Assembly (NCBI GenBank): GCA_026645575.1
Contig: JAPKMW010000020.1
Coordinates: 1 to 64,000 of the forward strand
Direction: 5' to 3'
Length of the DNA: 64,000 bases
Source: Caldilineaceae bacterium
GTDB lineage: Bacteria > Chloroflexota > Anaerolineae > Caldilineales > Caldilineaceae
Part shown: positions 55,992 to 64,000 of the stretch, piece after piece
Layout: each line of letters begins with the position of its first letter
How positions within the stretch are numbered: the stretch's first letter is position 1
Notes under the pieces: model-generated
Told to the model about the DNA's origin: nothing
Seen by the model: the letters and a program-made list of their open reading frames with translations, nothing else
Databases searched by the model: none
Program-made: the position numbers and the translations under genes

Positions 55992-56150
55992 ATGGGAATG
56001 GTTGTCAATTTTCCGCAAATTGCATTACGCCAGTTTGTGGATAGTTGTGCTAAGATTACCGACAGCGGTATACATCCTGGTAGCAGAGGAAGTGGGCAAC
56101 GATGGTGATAAAAGTAGGGGCGTTAGCGGATTTGTGGAGCGGCAACTATG
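55992..56150 (+). CDS. Possible 52-residue peptide before the P-type ATPase
   Basis: An ATG at 55992 with AAAGGAA upstream opens a 52-codon frame (start MGMVVNFPQIALRQFVDSCA) that runs 49 nt into the next gene in another frame. It has one Cys and a Gly/Ser-rich stretch. No leader-peptide family was recognised. It is the only short frame with a fair ribosome-binding site in the export cluster, so it could be an export substrate, but chance is equally likely. Confidence 0.25.
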
Positions 56151-58255
56151 ATTACCGTAGCGAGGTGACAAAAGCAACGGCCAATCTGGTTAATACACTG
56201 ACGCCATTGCTGGTACGCGGCCAGACGGTGTTGGAACGGGTGGAGCGGGAACAGTTGGACCCACTGCTCGATTGGGCGCTTACCTTTTGGGGCGACCAGC
56301 GGAACGAACAGCAACGCACCTTGCGCACTACCGCCACAGTCAGCGAATTGACGGCGGATGAGCGGCAAATTCACCGCAGCCTCTATATCTCCGCCCTCTC
56401 CTTTGGGTTGGCTTCCGCCGGCGCGCTCTTCTTTCCGCCCTTGCGCCTCTTGAGTTTGCCGGGGATGCTCTATGGCTCCTGGCACACCTTCCAACGCGCC
56501 TACCACAGCCTGACCGAAAAGCGCACGGTGGATATTACCGTGCTGACCGCCTTTGTAAACAGCGCCTATATTCTCGGCGGCTACTGGGTCCTAGGCTCGC
56601 TGGGCAACACCTCCTACTTCTTCAGCTTGAAATTGCTGGGCAGCATCAAAGACCGCTTTGCTCGCGACCTGGAAAGCGCATTGATGCAGCATCCGTTGCA
56701 AGTCTGGACGCTGGTCGATGGACAGGAAGTGCAGCGTCCGCTAGATGTGCTGGCGATTGGCGATTTGGTGATTGTGCGGGCCGGCGAATTGATTCCCGTT
56801 GATGGCATTGTCCAAGCCGGCGCGGCGACAGTCGATCAGCATGTGCTAACTGGGGAAGCGCGTCCGGTGGAAAAGGGCGTGGGCGACCCGGTGTTGGCCG
56901 CCACCATTGTGCTGACCGGCGCCTTGCATATTACGCTGGAACGGGCCGGCGGCGAAACCACCGTCGGCAAATTGAGCCAGATTCTGGCGCAGACCGTTGA
57001 TTTCCGCTCCAATCGTCAACTCTTTGTCCAACGGCTGACCGATTACTTGATTTTGCCCTTTGTCGGGCTGGCGGCGGTGACCTGGCCCTGGTTGGGCTTT
57101 AGCGCAGCCGCCGCAGTGGTGGACGCCCATCCCATGCGTCATCTCAATGTGCTGGGCGGGTTGAGTCTCTTGAATTACCTGGTGATGGCGGCGGAACAAG
57201 GGATTTTGATCAAAGATGGCGGCTCGCTGGAATTGTTGAGTCGTGTCGATACCCTGGTCTTTGACAAAACCGGCACCCTGACCCAAGAGCAGCCTGTGAT
57301 CATTGCCATTCATCTCGTGCGTAATGCCGACGAGTTGAACCCGCAGCAGGCAGCCTGGGACGAAGACACGGTGCTGGCCTACGCCGCAGTTGCCGAAGCA
57401 CACCAGAGCCATCCTATTGCCCGTGCCATTCGTGCGGAAGCGGTCGCCCGCCGCTTGACCCTCCCCACCGTTGGCGCCACCGAACAGGATGCCAGCTATC
57501 ATGCCGGCTTTGGCGTGCGCGTCAATGTGGCGGGGCGACAGGTGCATGTGGGCAGCAACCGCTTTATGACCCAAGAGGGCATTGCCATTCCAGCAGAAAT
57601 TGCCTATTTACAGGAGACCAGCCAACGCCAGGGCCATACACTGACGATGGTAGCGCTCGACAGGCAGTTGGCCGGGGTGTTGGAATTGCAGGCGGTGTTA
57701 CGCCCGGAAGTCAAAAGCGTGTTGGCCGATCTGCGCGCCACCAAACGGCTGCGCTCCATTATCATCATCTCCGGTGATGGAGCGGCCCCCACCCGTCGCC
57801 TAGCGCAGGAGATCGGCGCCGATGAGTTCTATGCGGAAGTCTTGCCGGCGGGCAAGGCGGAACTGGTCGCCCAGTTGCAAAACGCCGGGCGCAAGGTCTG
57901 TTTTGTTGGCGATGGCATCAATGACGCCGTGGCGCTCAAGCAGGCCAATGTTTCCATCTCCCTGCGCGGCGCTACTACCGCCGCCACCGACACGGCGCAT
58001 ATTGTCTTGATGGAAGAGAGTTTGCAACAACTGCAACCGCTCTTTACCATGACCCAAGCTTTTGACCGCACCAGCCGCCAGACCCTCTCCTCGATTCTCG
58101 GCGCCAGCGCGATTGGGCTGGTCGGCATCTTTGGCTTTGGCTTCGATCTGCGCCACATGACCATCCTCGACCAGATCAGCCTGACCATCGGCACCGGCTT
58201 TGCCATGCGCCCCCGGTTGGCGACGTTATTACAAAGGGAGCAAAAGGCCGAATAA
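56102..58255 (+). CDS. P-type ATPase without the CPx metal motif (first of two)
   Basis: A 717-residue P1B-like ATPase. Seen: four N-terminal membrane segments, actuator TGE in HVLTGEARPVEKG (about residue 252), a phosphorylation site DKTGTLTQ (about 386), the SHPIARAI motif of the nucleotide domain, and the hinge GDGINDAVALKQA (about 603). Where heavy-metal pumps have CPC or SPC ahead of GILIKDG, this protein has DAHPMRHLNVLGG. No N-terminal metal domain is present. The substrate is therefore probably not a classical heavy metal. It follows the peptide exporter. Confidence 0.85.
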   Translation: MVIKVGALADLWSGNYDYRSEVTKATANLVNTLTPLLVRGQTVLERVEREQLDPLLDWALTFWGDQRNEQQRTLRTTATVSELTADERQIHRSLYISALSFGLASAGALFFPPLRLLSLPGMLYGSWHTFQRAYHSLTEKRTVDITVLTAFVNSAYILGGYWVLGSLGNTSYFFSLKLLGSIKDRFARDLESALMQHPLQVWTLVDGQEVQRPLDVLAIGDLVIVRAGELIPVDGIVQAGAATVDQHVLTGEARPVEKGVGDPVLAATIVLTGALHITLERAGGETTVGKLSQILAQTVDFRSNRQLFVQRLTDYLILPFVGLAAVTWPWLGFSAAAAVVDAHPMRHLNVLGGLSLLNYLVMAAEQGILIKDGGSLELLSRVDTLVFDKTGTLTQEQPVIIAIHLVRNADELNPQQAAWDEDTVLAYAAVAEAHQSHPIARAIRAEAVARRLTLPTVGATEQDASYHAGFGVRVNVAGRQVHVGSNRFMTQEGIAIPAEIAYLQETSQRQGHTLTMVALDRQLAGVLELQAVLRPEVKSVLADLRATKRLRSIIIISGDGAAPTRRLAQEIGADEFYAEVLPAGKAELVAQLQNAGRKVCFVGDGINDAVALKQANVSISLRGATTAATDTAHIVLMEESLQQLQPLFTMTQAFDRTSRQTLSSILGASAIGLVGIFGFGFDLRHMTILDQISLTIGTGFAMRPRLATLLQREQKAE

Positions 58256-58289
58256 CCCCACGCTATGCCACAATCAAGCCAAGATCGTC

Positions 58290-58518
58290 TGATGTGGAAA
58301 TACCCACCGCGAAGGGCGCCAAGCGCGCGAAGGAAAACCTTAAGCCCCCCTTTGCGCTCTTCGTGTGCTTCGCGGTGAAATTTTCATCGTTTTCGGTGCC
58401 GTCAAGGCATGTGACCTGATGTGGAAATACCCACCGCGAAGGGCGCCAAGAGCGCGAAGGAAAACCTTAAGCCCCCCTTTGCGCGCTTGGCGTGCTTCGC
58501 GGTGAAATTTTCATCGTT
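58290..58518. repeat. Duplicated 102-bp period-9 hairpin unit
   Basis: Bases 58290-58391 recur almost unchanged at 58417-58518. Each copy has a left arm of 9-nt units of the CGCGAAGGG type and a complementary right arm (GCGCGCTTGGCGTGCTTCGCGG in copy 2, split as 9-nt units). This fills much of the 58256-58749 gap; a 10-bp hairpin with a 2-nt loop lies at 58557-58578. Confidence 0.88.
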
Positions 58519-58671
58519 ATGGGTGTGCGACCCTCATGACGACTGACATGTTTTCGGCAACGACCAACTGGTCGTTGCTAATGGCGCCTGCCCCTTCCTT
58601 GCGGGTTGAAGATCCCTTGGGTGAAGGGGCGCGGGCCATCGACCGGCAATTGAATCCTTACCAAATTTTCT

Positions 58672-58701
58672 TTGGATCATGAGACAAGAATGTAATATAA
58701 T
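58672..58701 (+). promoter_or_regulatory. Promoter of the second P-type ATPase
   Basis: TTGGAT (58672-58677), an 18-nt spacer and TATAAT (58696-58701), in an AT-rich patch about 50 nt before the start at 58750. The second pump can thus be expressed apart from the export cluster. Confidence 0.6.
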
Positions 58702-58749
58702 ATAAATTGAACGTAAAGTGAAAACACTAACGAAGGGTGATCCCCATTG

Positions 58750-61128
58750 ATGAAGGAGCCGCTTGTGGCCTTTACTGTAACTGCGATGCGCAAGATTTTT
58801 TCCGGCGGCAATAGCGCCAACCGTAAAGTAAAAAATCACCCACATAGTCCCTTGATCAATACCTTGCGTCCAACGCAGACCATGACACAACCGTCGCACC
58901 CCGTCCGCAGCGTGCAAGAACAAACTGCGCTTCCGCAGGAGAGCACACCTCTGTTGGCCGAGTTACGTCAGATGGGCCAGGAGGTTGTGACGGCGGTGAC
59001 TGGTTACACCCACACGCTACGCGCTGTGCCGGCGCTGCCGCCTGAACTAGCTGTATTGTCCGAGCCACTGACCAAAGTCAAGACAAGCCTGGCGACCGCG
59101 TTGACCGAACTCGAAGAACGCTATCAACGCTTTGTCAAAACCCAGGTTGATCCCCTCTTCGGCGCGGCGCGGGCGCAACAGATCCAGGATCTGGCAGTCG
59201 GTAGTGAAGTGATCCTTGGCCCCTATGAACGGCTCATCAACCGCAATCTGGCGCTTTCCGGTGTGATCACAACGCTGGCGCTGGCAACCGCCCCATTGCA
59301 TCCGCTGGTGAGCGGCGTTATCTGTGTGCCGTTGGCTTTTTATTTGGTGCGCCCCTTGTTCCGCAATGCCTATCGCTCGCTGGTGCAGGAACGCAAACTC
59401 TCCCTTTGGGTGTTGGGCGCCACCAACCTGACGTTACTCTGGCTGGGCGGCTACTATCTCATCGGCAGCGTCATCTTTATCTTTACCTGGCTGGGGCAAA
59501 AACTCTCGTACATTACCGAAGACCGTTCGCACAAAGGGCTGGTCAGTATCTTTGGGCAACAACCGCGCCAGGTCTGGGTGGTGAGCCAACAGGGCGACCA
59601 GCGGGTCGAAATTGAAATCCCCTTTGAACAGCTTCAGGTGGGCGATATTTTGGTCCTGAGCGCCGGTCAGATGATCCCGGCCGATGGGCGCATTGTGGAA
59701 GGCCAGGCATCAATTGACCAACATCGGCTGACAGGAGAGGCGCAGCCCGCCGAAAAGGGGGTGGGGGATACCGTTTTGGCCGCCACGGTGGTATTGGCCG
59801 GTCACATTCTGGTGCAAGTGGAAAAAGCGGGCCAGGAAACCGTCGCCGCGCAGATTGGTGAAATGCTCAACAAAACCGCCAGCTACCAGATGGCGATTGC
59901 CACCAAAGCGATGCAAATCGCCGATGCTTCGGTCAAGCCAACCTTTATTGCCGCGGGTCTGGCGCTGCTGACCGTCGGCTATAGCGGCATGGTGGCGATC
60001 ACCAGTACGATCTTTGGCCTCAACCTGCGCATTAGCGGCCCCATGGCCCTGCTCACCTATCTGAATGTGGCCTCCCGGCAGAGCATTCTGGTCAAAGATG
60101 GGCGCTCGTTGGAACTGCTGACAACGATTGACACGGTGGTCTTTGATAAAACCGGGACGCTGACCCTCGATCAGCCCCATGTCACCCAGGTTCATACCTT
60201 TGGGGCGTTCACCGGCGCTGACGTGTTGGCCTACGCCGCAGCGGTGGAGCAACGGCAGAGCCACCCGATTGCCCGCGCCATCTGCGCCGCCGCCGAGCAA
60301 CAAGGGTTGCGCTTGCCCCCTTTGAGCGATAGCCGCTACGAAGTCGGCTACGGCATCCAGGCGCAGATCGACGGCAAATTGATCCAGGTCGGCAGCGACC
60401 GCTTTATGAACCTGGCGGCGATTCCCCTGGCGCCTGAAGTCCAAACCTGCCAGCAGCAGGCTCATGCGCAAGGCCATTCGCTGGTCATGGTGGCGGTTGA
60501 TCAGCAAATTGTCGGGGCGATTGCGCTGGAACCGACCATCCGCCCGGAGGCGGCAGCCGTGTTGGCCGAACTACGCAAACGCAAGTTGACCCTCTACATC
60601 ATTTCCGGCGACCAGGAGGCGCCAACTCGCACCCTGGCGCAACAACTAGGCATTGACTACTACTTTGCCAACACCCTGCCCGAAAACAAAGCCCAGCTTG
60701 TGGAACAGTTGCAAGCCGAGGGGCGCGCCGTCTGTTTTGTTGGCGACGGCATCAACGACTCGATTGCGCTCAAAAAGGCCAATGTTTCGGTTTCGTTGCG
60801 CGGCGCCACCAGCGTCGCCACCGATACGGCCCAGATTGTGTTAATGGATGCCACCTTGCAACAACTGCCCCTGGTCTTCAAACTGGCCCAGGAGATGGAC
60901 GCTAACTTGCGCACCGGCATGATCTTGGCGATTGCCCCCGGCCTTGCCATCTGGGGCGGGGTCTTCTTTGCCCATTTGGGCATCCTGGGCGCAGCCTTAC
61001 TCTTTGAAGCCAGCCTCTGGGTCGGCATTGCCAATGCCCTCCGTCCGCTGCGCACCTATCGCAAACTGCCGGACGCCACCGCTGCGGCAGATCCCCCCGT
61101 CGCTGGCGCACCTGCTACGTCCGCTTGA
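58750..61128 (+). CDS. P-type ATPase without the CPx metal motif (second of two)
   Basis: A 792-residue relative of the 56102 product with a longer polar N-terminus (about residues 1-130). Motifs: TGE in HRLTGEAQPAEKG (about 326), DKTGTLTLDQ (about 465), QSHPIARAI and GDGINDSIALKKA (about 664). The expected CPx site before ILVKDG reads LRISGPMALLTYL, so no Cys is present. The Ala/Pro-rich end (DPPVAGAPATSA) seems unstructured. Starts at 58750 (ATG, GAAGGGTG upstream) or 58786 are possible. It has its own promoter. Confidence 0.85.
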   Translation: MKEPLVAFTVTAMRKIFSGGNSANRKVKNHPHSPLINTLRPTQTMTQPSHPVRSVQEQTALPQESTPLLAELRQMGQEVVTAVTGYTHTLRAVPALPPELAVLSEPLTKVKTSLATALTELEERYQRFVKTQVDPLFGAARAQQIQDLAVGSEVILGPYERLINRNLALSGVITTLALATAPLHPLVSGVICVPLAFYLVRPLFRNAYRSLVQERKLSLWVLGATNLTLLWLGGYYLIGSVIFIFTWLGQKLSYITEDRSHKGLVSIFGQQPRQVWVVSQQGDQRVEIEIPFEQLQVGDILVLSAGQMIPADGRIVEGQASIDQHRLTGEAQPAEKGVGDTVLAATVVLAGHILVQVEKAGQETVAAQIGEMLNKTASYQMAIATKAMQIADASVKPTFIAAGLALLTVGYSGMVAITSTIFGLNLRISGPMALLTYLNVASRQSILVKDGRSLELLTTIDTVVFDKTGTLTLDQPHVTQVHTFGAFTGADVLAYAAAVEQRQSHPIARAICAAAEQQGLRLPPLSDSRYEVGYGIQAQIDGKLIQVGSDRFMNLAAIPLAPEVQTCQQQAHAQGHSLVMVAVDQQIVGAIALEPTIRPEAAAVLAELRKRKLTLYIISGDQEAPTRTLAQQLGIDYYFANTLPENKAQLVEQLQAEGRAVCFVGDGINDSIALKKANVSVSLRGATSVATDTAQIVLMDATLQQLPLVFKLAQEMDANLRTGMILAIAPGLAIWGGVFFAHLGILGAALLFEASLWVGIANALRPLRTYRKLPDATAAADPPVAGAPATSA

Positions 61129-61187
61129 TTTGTTATCCCAACCCATCCGATTCATCCAATTTCATTCATCGAAGGAGAGACCCACGC

Positions 61188-62801
61188 ATGAAACGTCAAC
61201 CATTGCTTCTGACCTTGCTGCTCTTGCTGGCGGTCTTGGCGGCTTGTGTTGCCCCAGCGGCCCCCAGCGCCACCACAAACGATGCGTCCACGGGGACAAC
61301 AGCGACGCGCACCCAGCTACGGGTTGCGACATCGCAAATCGCGACAATTCTCGATGCCCACCAGAGCTATGACGGTGGCCGGATTGATGTCGAACAGATC
61401 GGTCAAGCGCTCATCCGCATTGACCCGCAAAGTGGCGAGTTAATCCCGGATTTGGCCGCAAGCTGGGCTTTTTCGGAAGATGGCAAAACCTTAACCATTA
61501 CCCTACCGGCGGATGCCAAGTATGCCAATGGAGATGCGCTGGATGCCCAGGCGCTCAAAGATGCCTGGCTGCGCTACAAGGAGATCAGCCCCTTTGCGGT
61601 TGATCTGGAAGCCTTGACCGCCATCGAGGTGGTGGACGCCACCACGGTCAATGCCATCTTTGCCGATCCGCCGGCGGCGCTCTTTGCGGTGTTGGCCTCC
61701 AGCTATATGGGGCCGTGGAATGTGGCAGCGGCGCAGGCGGCGGGCAATGAAGCGTTTGCCGCCGCGCCGGTCGCCAGTGGGCCGCTCGTCGTCCAGGAGT
61801 TTACGCCGGGCAGCGATCTGCGCATGACCCGCAATGATCACTACCAGACCCAGTTGCCTTTTGTCCAGAACAAAGGGCCGCTGCACCTGACCGAGGTGCA
61901 GGTGCGGGCGATTGCCGAAGAGGTTACGCTGGCCGGGGAATTAGAGACCGGCGCCGTTGATCTGGTGATCAATGCCCCAGCCTCGGCCATAGAACGGCTG
62001 AAGGCCAACCCCGACATACAAGTCTATGAAGCCGCGCTGCCTGGCTATGTTGGTCTGGTGATGAACCACCAACGTCCCCAGTTTGCCGACGTGCGTGTCC
62101 GCCAAGCCATTGCCCAGGCATTGGATCGGACCGCCCTGGTCAAGGTGTTGGGATCGGCGGCCGCACCGCAACATGCCTTTCTGAACCAGGCCATGACCGC
62201 CTATAGCCCGGAAATGGAAAGCTACGCCCAGGAACGCTATCCCTATAATGTCGAAAGCGCCCAAGCTATGCTGACCGAAGCCGGTTGGGCGGATAGCGAT
62301 AGCGACGGCATTGTCGAAAAGGAAGGGGCGCCCTTTACGGTCGAATTGCTGGTCAGCGCCAATGATTCAACCGTGCAGTTGGTAAGCCAGGTGATCCAGA
62401 GCCAACTGAAGGCCATCGGCATTGATGTGCAGATCAGCCAGCAGGAACCCAAAGCCATGCGCGAGACGATGGTGGCTGGTGACTATGACATGGGCTTTGA
62501 CACGATTGGCTGGCCCGACCCCGACATTTTCTCCCTGGCGTTTGTGGCCGGTTTTTGGAATTTCCCCAAATATGACAACCCTGAAGCTGTGGCAAAGCTA
62601 GACGCGGCCCGCCACTTTATGGACATCGGCGAACGCAGCGCGGCCTATGCGGAACTTCAGAAAATTTGGCTGGAAGATGTTGTGGAAATTCCCCTGTGGC
62701 AGCGTAAGTTTTTTGTCGCCGCCCGCACCTGGGTCAAGGGCCTGGCTGTCAACCCGACGACTGGTCAGCTCTTTTTGAATGATGTGACGATTGAAGAGTA
62801 G
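61188..62801 (+). CDS. Family 5 ABC solute-binding lipoprotein (dipeptide/oligopeptide type)
   Basis: A 537-residue binding protein with a Sec signal and lipobox (LLLLLAVLAAC), unlike the Tat-type paralogues at 6609 and 10100. Family phrases include LIPDLAASWAFSEDGKTLTI and VRVRQAIAQALDRTALVKV. AAGGAGAG precedes the ATG at 61188. The permease genes follow after a palindromic insertion, giving a standard binding protein-permease-permease order. Confidence 0.92.
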   Translation: MKRQPLLLTLLLLLAVLAACVAPAAPSATTNDASTGTTATRTQLRVATSQIATILDAHQSYDGGRIDVEQIGQALIRIDPQSGELIPDLAASWAFSEDGKTLTITLPADAKYANGDALDAQALKDAWLRYKEISPFAVDLEALTAIEVVDATTVNAIFADPPAALFAVLASSYMGPWNVAAAQAAGNEAFAAAPVASGPLVVQEFTPGSDLRMTRNDHYQTQLPFVQNKGPLHLTEVQVRAIAEEVTLAGELETGAVDLVINAPASAIERLKANPDIQVYEAALPGYVGLVMNHQRPQFADVRVRQAIAQALDRTALVKVLGSAAAPQHAFLNQAMTAYSPEMESYAQERYPYNVESAQAMLTEAGWADSDSDGIVEKEGAPFTVELLVSANDSTVQLVSQVIQSQLKAIGIDVQISQQEPKAMRETMVAGDYDMGFDTIGWPDPDIFSLAFVAGFWNFPKYDNPEAVAKLDAARHFMDIGERSAAYAELQKIWLEDVVEIPLWQRKFFVAARTWVKGLAVNPTTGQLFLNDVTIEE

Positions 62802-62990
62802 TCGCGTGGTCGTTTGGTCGCGTAGTGTTCTGTCAACGAAGTCTTGATGGTATTTCTCGTAACCACGCTCCGCGTGGTTATGCAGGCTGGACGCTCCGCG
62901 TCCGCCTGGGACGCGGAGCGTCCAGCCTGCATTCCGCCGGAGACCGGCGGAACGAGCATCAAACACTACGCGACCAAACGACCACGCGAC
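62801..62990. repeat. Period-8 hairpin with further palindromes nested in its loop
   Basis: The outer arms (62801-62829 and 62962-62990) are perfect over 29 bp, in 8-nt units GTCGCGTG, GTCGTTTG, GTCGCGTA. Inside lie a 21-bp perfect hairpin (about 62882-62931, GCAGGCTGGACGCTCCGCG type arm) and smaller hairpins (AACCACG/CGTGGTT, CCGCCGG/CCGGCGG). The binding-protein stop is at its left edge. Confidence 0.92.
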
Positions 62991-63012
62991 CATAACCCAG
63001 CGGACTAATCCC

Positions 63013-63933
63013 ATGCAACACTACCTGATCCAGCGCTTGCTCTTAGCCATCCCTGTTGTCTTGGGGGTGACGATGATCGTCTTTGCGATTCTCTTTTTGA
63101 CGCCGGGCGACCCGGTACGGGCCATGGTGGGCGAACGCGCCGCCGAAGAACGAGTGGAGGAGATTCGGGTGCAACTGGGGTTACATCGACCCTGGCCCGA
63201 ACAATATCTGCGTTGGTTGGGTCGGGTGGCGCAGGGCGATCTGGGTAGCTCAATGGCGGCCAAACGCCCGGTAGCGCAGCTCATCGGCGAGCAACTGCCT
63301 TTCACCTTGCGCTTGACGCTAACGGCCTTTACGCTTGGTGCGCTGCTGGGGGTGATCCTGGGCATGGTAGCCGCGGTGCAGCAAAACCGTTGGCTTGATT
63401 ACCTGATCAGTTACAGTTCGCTCTTCTTTTTTTCCATCCCCAATTTTTGGCTGGGGCTGATGTTAATGCTGGTCTTTGGCCTCTGGCTGCGTTGGACGCC
63501 GCTCGCCGGTTTTCGGGAGAGTGGCGCCCTGATCTTGCCGGTACTGACGATGGCGTTGCCGCTGATTGGCTCGGTGGCGCGGCTGGTGCGTACAGAAATG
63601 TTGGATGTCTTGCGTGCCGAGTATATCAAAACGGCCCAAGCCAAGGGCCTTCACCCCATCTGGATTTTTTATCGTCATGCCCTGCGGAATGCCATGATTC
63701 CTGTGGCCGTGCTGCTCTTTCTCAGCCTCCCCTGGCTGCTGGGCGGTTCTGTTGTCATCGAAACCATCTTTGCCTGGCCGGGCATGGGGCGCTTGATGTA
63801 TCAGGCGTTGACCCAAAAAGATTTCCCGGTTGTCCAGGGCGTTCTCTTGATCATCGCGCTCTGCACGGTGATTGCCAACTTGTTGGGCGATATTGCCACG
63901 GTGCTGCTGGACCCAAGGATCGAACAAGCATGA
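63013..63933 (+). CDS. Dipeptide-type ABC transporter permease (DppB family)
   Basis: A 306-residue permease with six transmembrane segments, the usual N-terminal RLLLAIPVVLGVTMIVF segment, the LTPGDPVRAMVG loop, and the EAA-type loop (RAEYIKTAQAKGLHPIWIFY). It pairs with the solute-binding protein upstream and the DppC-type gene downstream, overlapping the latter's start (ATGA). Confidence 0.95.
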   Translation: MQHYLIQRLLLAIPVVLGVTMIVFAILFLTPGDPVRAMVGERAAEERVEEIRVQLGLHRPWPEQYLRWLGRVAQGDLGSSMAAKRPVAQLIGEQLPFTLRLTLTAFTLGALLGVILGMVAAVQQNRWLDYLISYSSLFFFSIPNFWLGLMLMLVFGLWLRWTPLAGFRESGALILPVLTMALPLIGSVARLVRTEMLDVLRAEYIKTAQAKGLHPIWIFYRHALRNAMIPVAVLLFLSLPWLLGGSVVIETIFAWPGMGRLMYQALTQKDFPVVQGVLLIIALCTVIANLLGDIATVLLDPRIEQA

Positions 63934-64000
63934 CCACCTCCACCTCAGTTTCCTCCCACTCCACCTTACCCCAACGCGCAAAGGCGGCGTACCTTGGCGC
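63930..64000 (+). CDS. Start of the second dipeptide-type permease (partial)
   Basis: The ATG at 63930 overlaps the DppB stop and opens a frame that runs off the window. The first residues (MTTSTSVSSHSTLPQRAKAA) are a polar cytoplasmic extension common at the start of DppC-type permeases. The identity rests on operon position only. Confidence 0.7.
   Translation, partial: MTTSTSVSSHSTLPQRAKAAYLG

Noticed and set aside
56102..61128. Ordinary copper or zinc exporting ATPases
   Set aside because: Both lack the CPx motif and N-terminal metal-binding domains, so a heavy-metal label would be unsupported.

Overview
The window looks like a chromosomal piece of a moderately GC-rich bacterium of the phylum Chloroflexota, probably near Caldilineae/Anaerolineae. 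This is inferred from gene content and style: many lipoprotein solute-binding proteins with Tat-type signals, Gfo/Idh/MocA and enolase-superfamily sugar genes, a NACHT ATPase, a HerA-type ATPase locus, NHLM-type peptide export genes and abundant intergenic palindromes. No rRNA, tRNA, CRISPR array, phage module or insertion sequence with a transposase was recognised.

Layout. 0.2-9.2 kb: aldose epimerase and hydrolase, a large carB carrying two in-frame repeat insertions, a peptide-type solute-binding lipoprotein and a stand-alone actuator-domain protein related to P-type ATPases. 9.3-14.8 kb: a frameshifted HhH gene, a small membrane protein, a second solute-binding lipoprotein, then dnaX-ybaB-recR. 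14.9-24.5 kb: methylmalonyl-CoA mutase catalytic subunit, HD protein and methylmalonyl-CoA epimerase, an Mrr-like membrane nuclease, GDPD phosphodiesterase, MBL hydrolase, a BNR beta-propeller, an Idh-type oxidoreductase and an enolase-superfamily dehydratase. 24.5-28.3 kb: a defence/toxin island (decayed MNT-HEPN pair, NACHT ATPase, Phd-PIN pair with a TGTACA operator). 29.5-37.4 kb: one operon joining an NAD-linked, selenocysteine-containing formate dehydrogenase to tryptophan 2,3-dioxygenase and kynureninase. 37.4-44.9 kb: a MazEF-like pair, an orphan sugar permease, and a HerA operon with an AlkP-superfamily protein, DUF4160/DUF2442, a YhcG-type nuclease and a Mug-type glycosylase. 45-50 kb (minus strand): a catabolic operon of Idh-type oxidoreductase, amidohydrolase, FGGY kinase and DgaE/SelA-like PLP enzyme. 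50.5-61.1 kb: NHLM-type peptidase/ABC exporter, second ABC protein, mini-HlyD and two full-length P-type ATPases lacking the CPx metal motif. 61.2 kb to the end: start of a dipeptide-type ABC importer.

The most unusual signal is a recurring class of hairpin elements. Each arm is a tandem array of a 7-, 8- or 9-nt unit, and the opposite arm carries the complementary unit. Unit sequence differs between loci, but the architecture is constant and the 5' arm is purine/G-biased at every locus. At least eleven occur here. They sit between genes, several contain the stop codon of a neighbouring gene, and two lie in frame inside carB and account for its excess length. A second class shares an ACCTGTCAGGT core with locus-specific outer arms.

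The formate dehydrogenase/kynurenine operon makes metabolic sense because tryptophan breakdown through N-formylkynurenine releases formate. The catalytic subunit is read through a UGA codon followed by a textbook bacterial SECIS hairpin.
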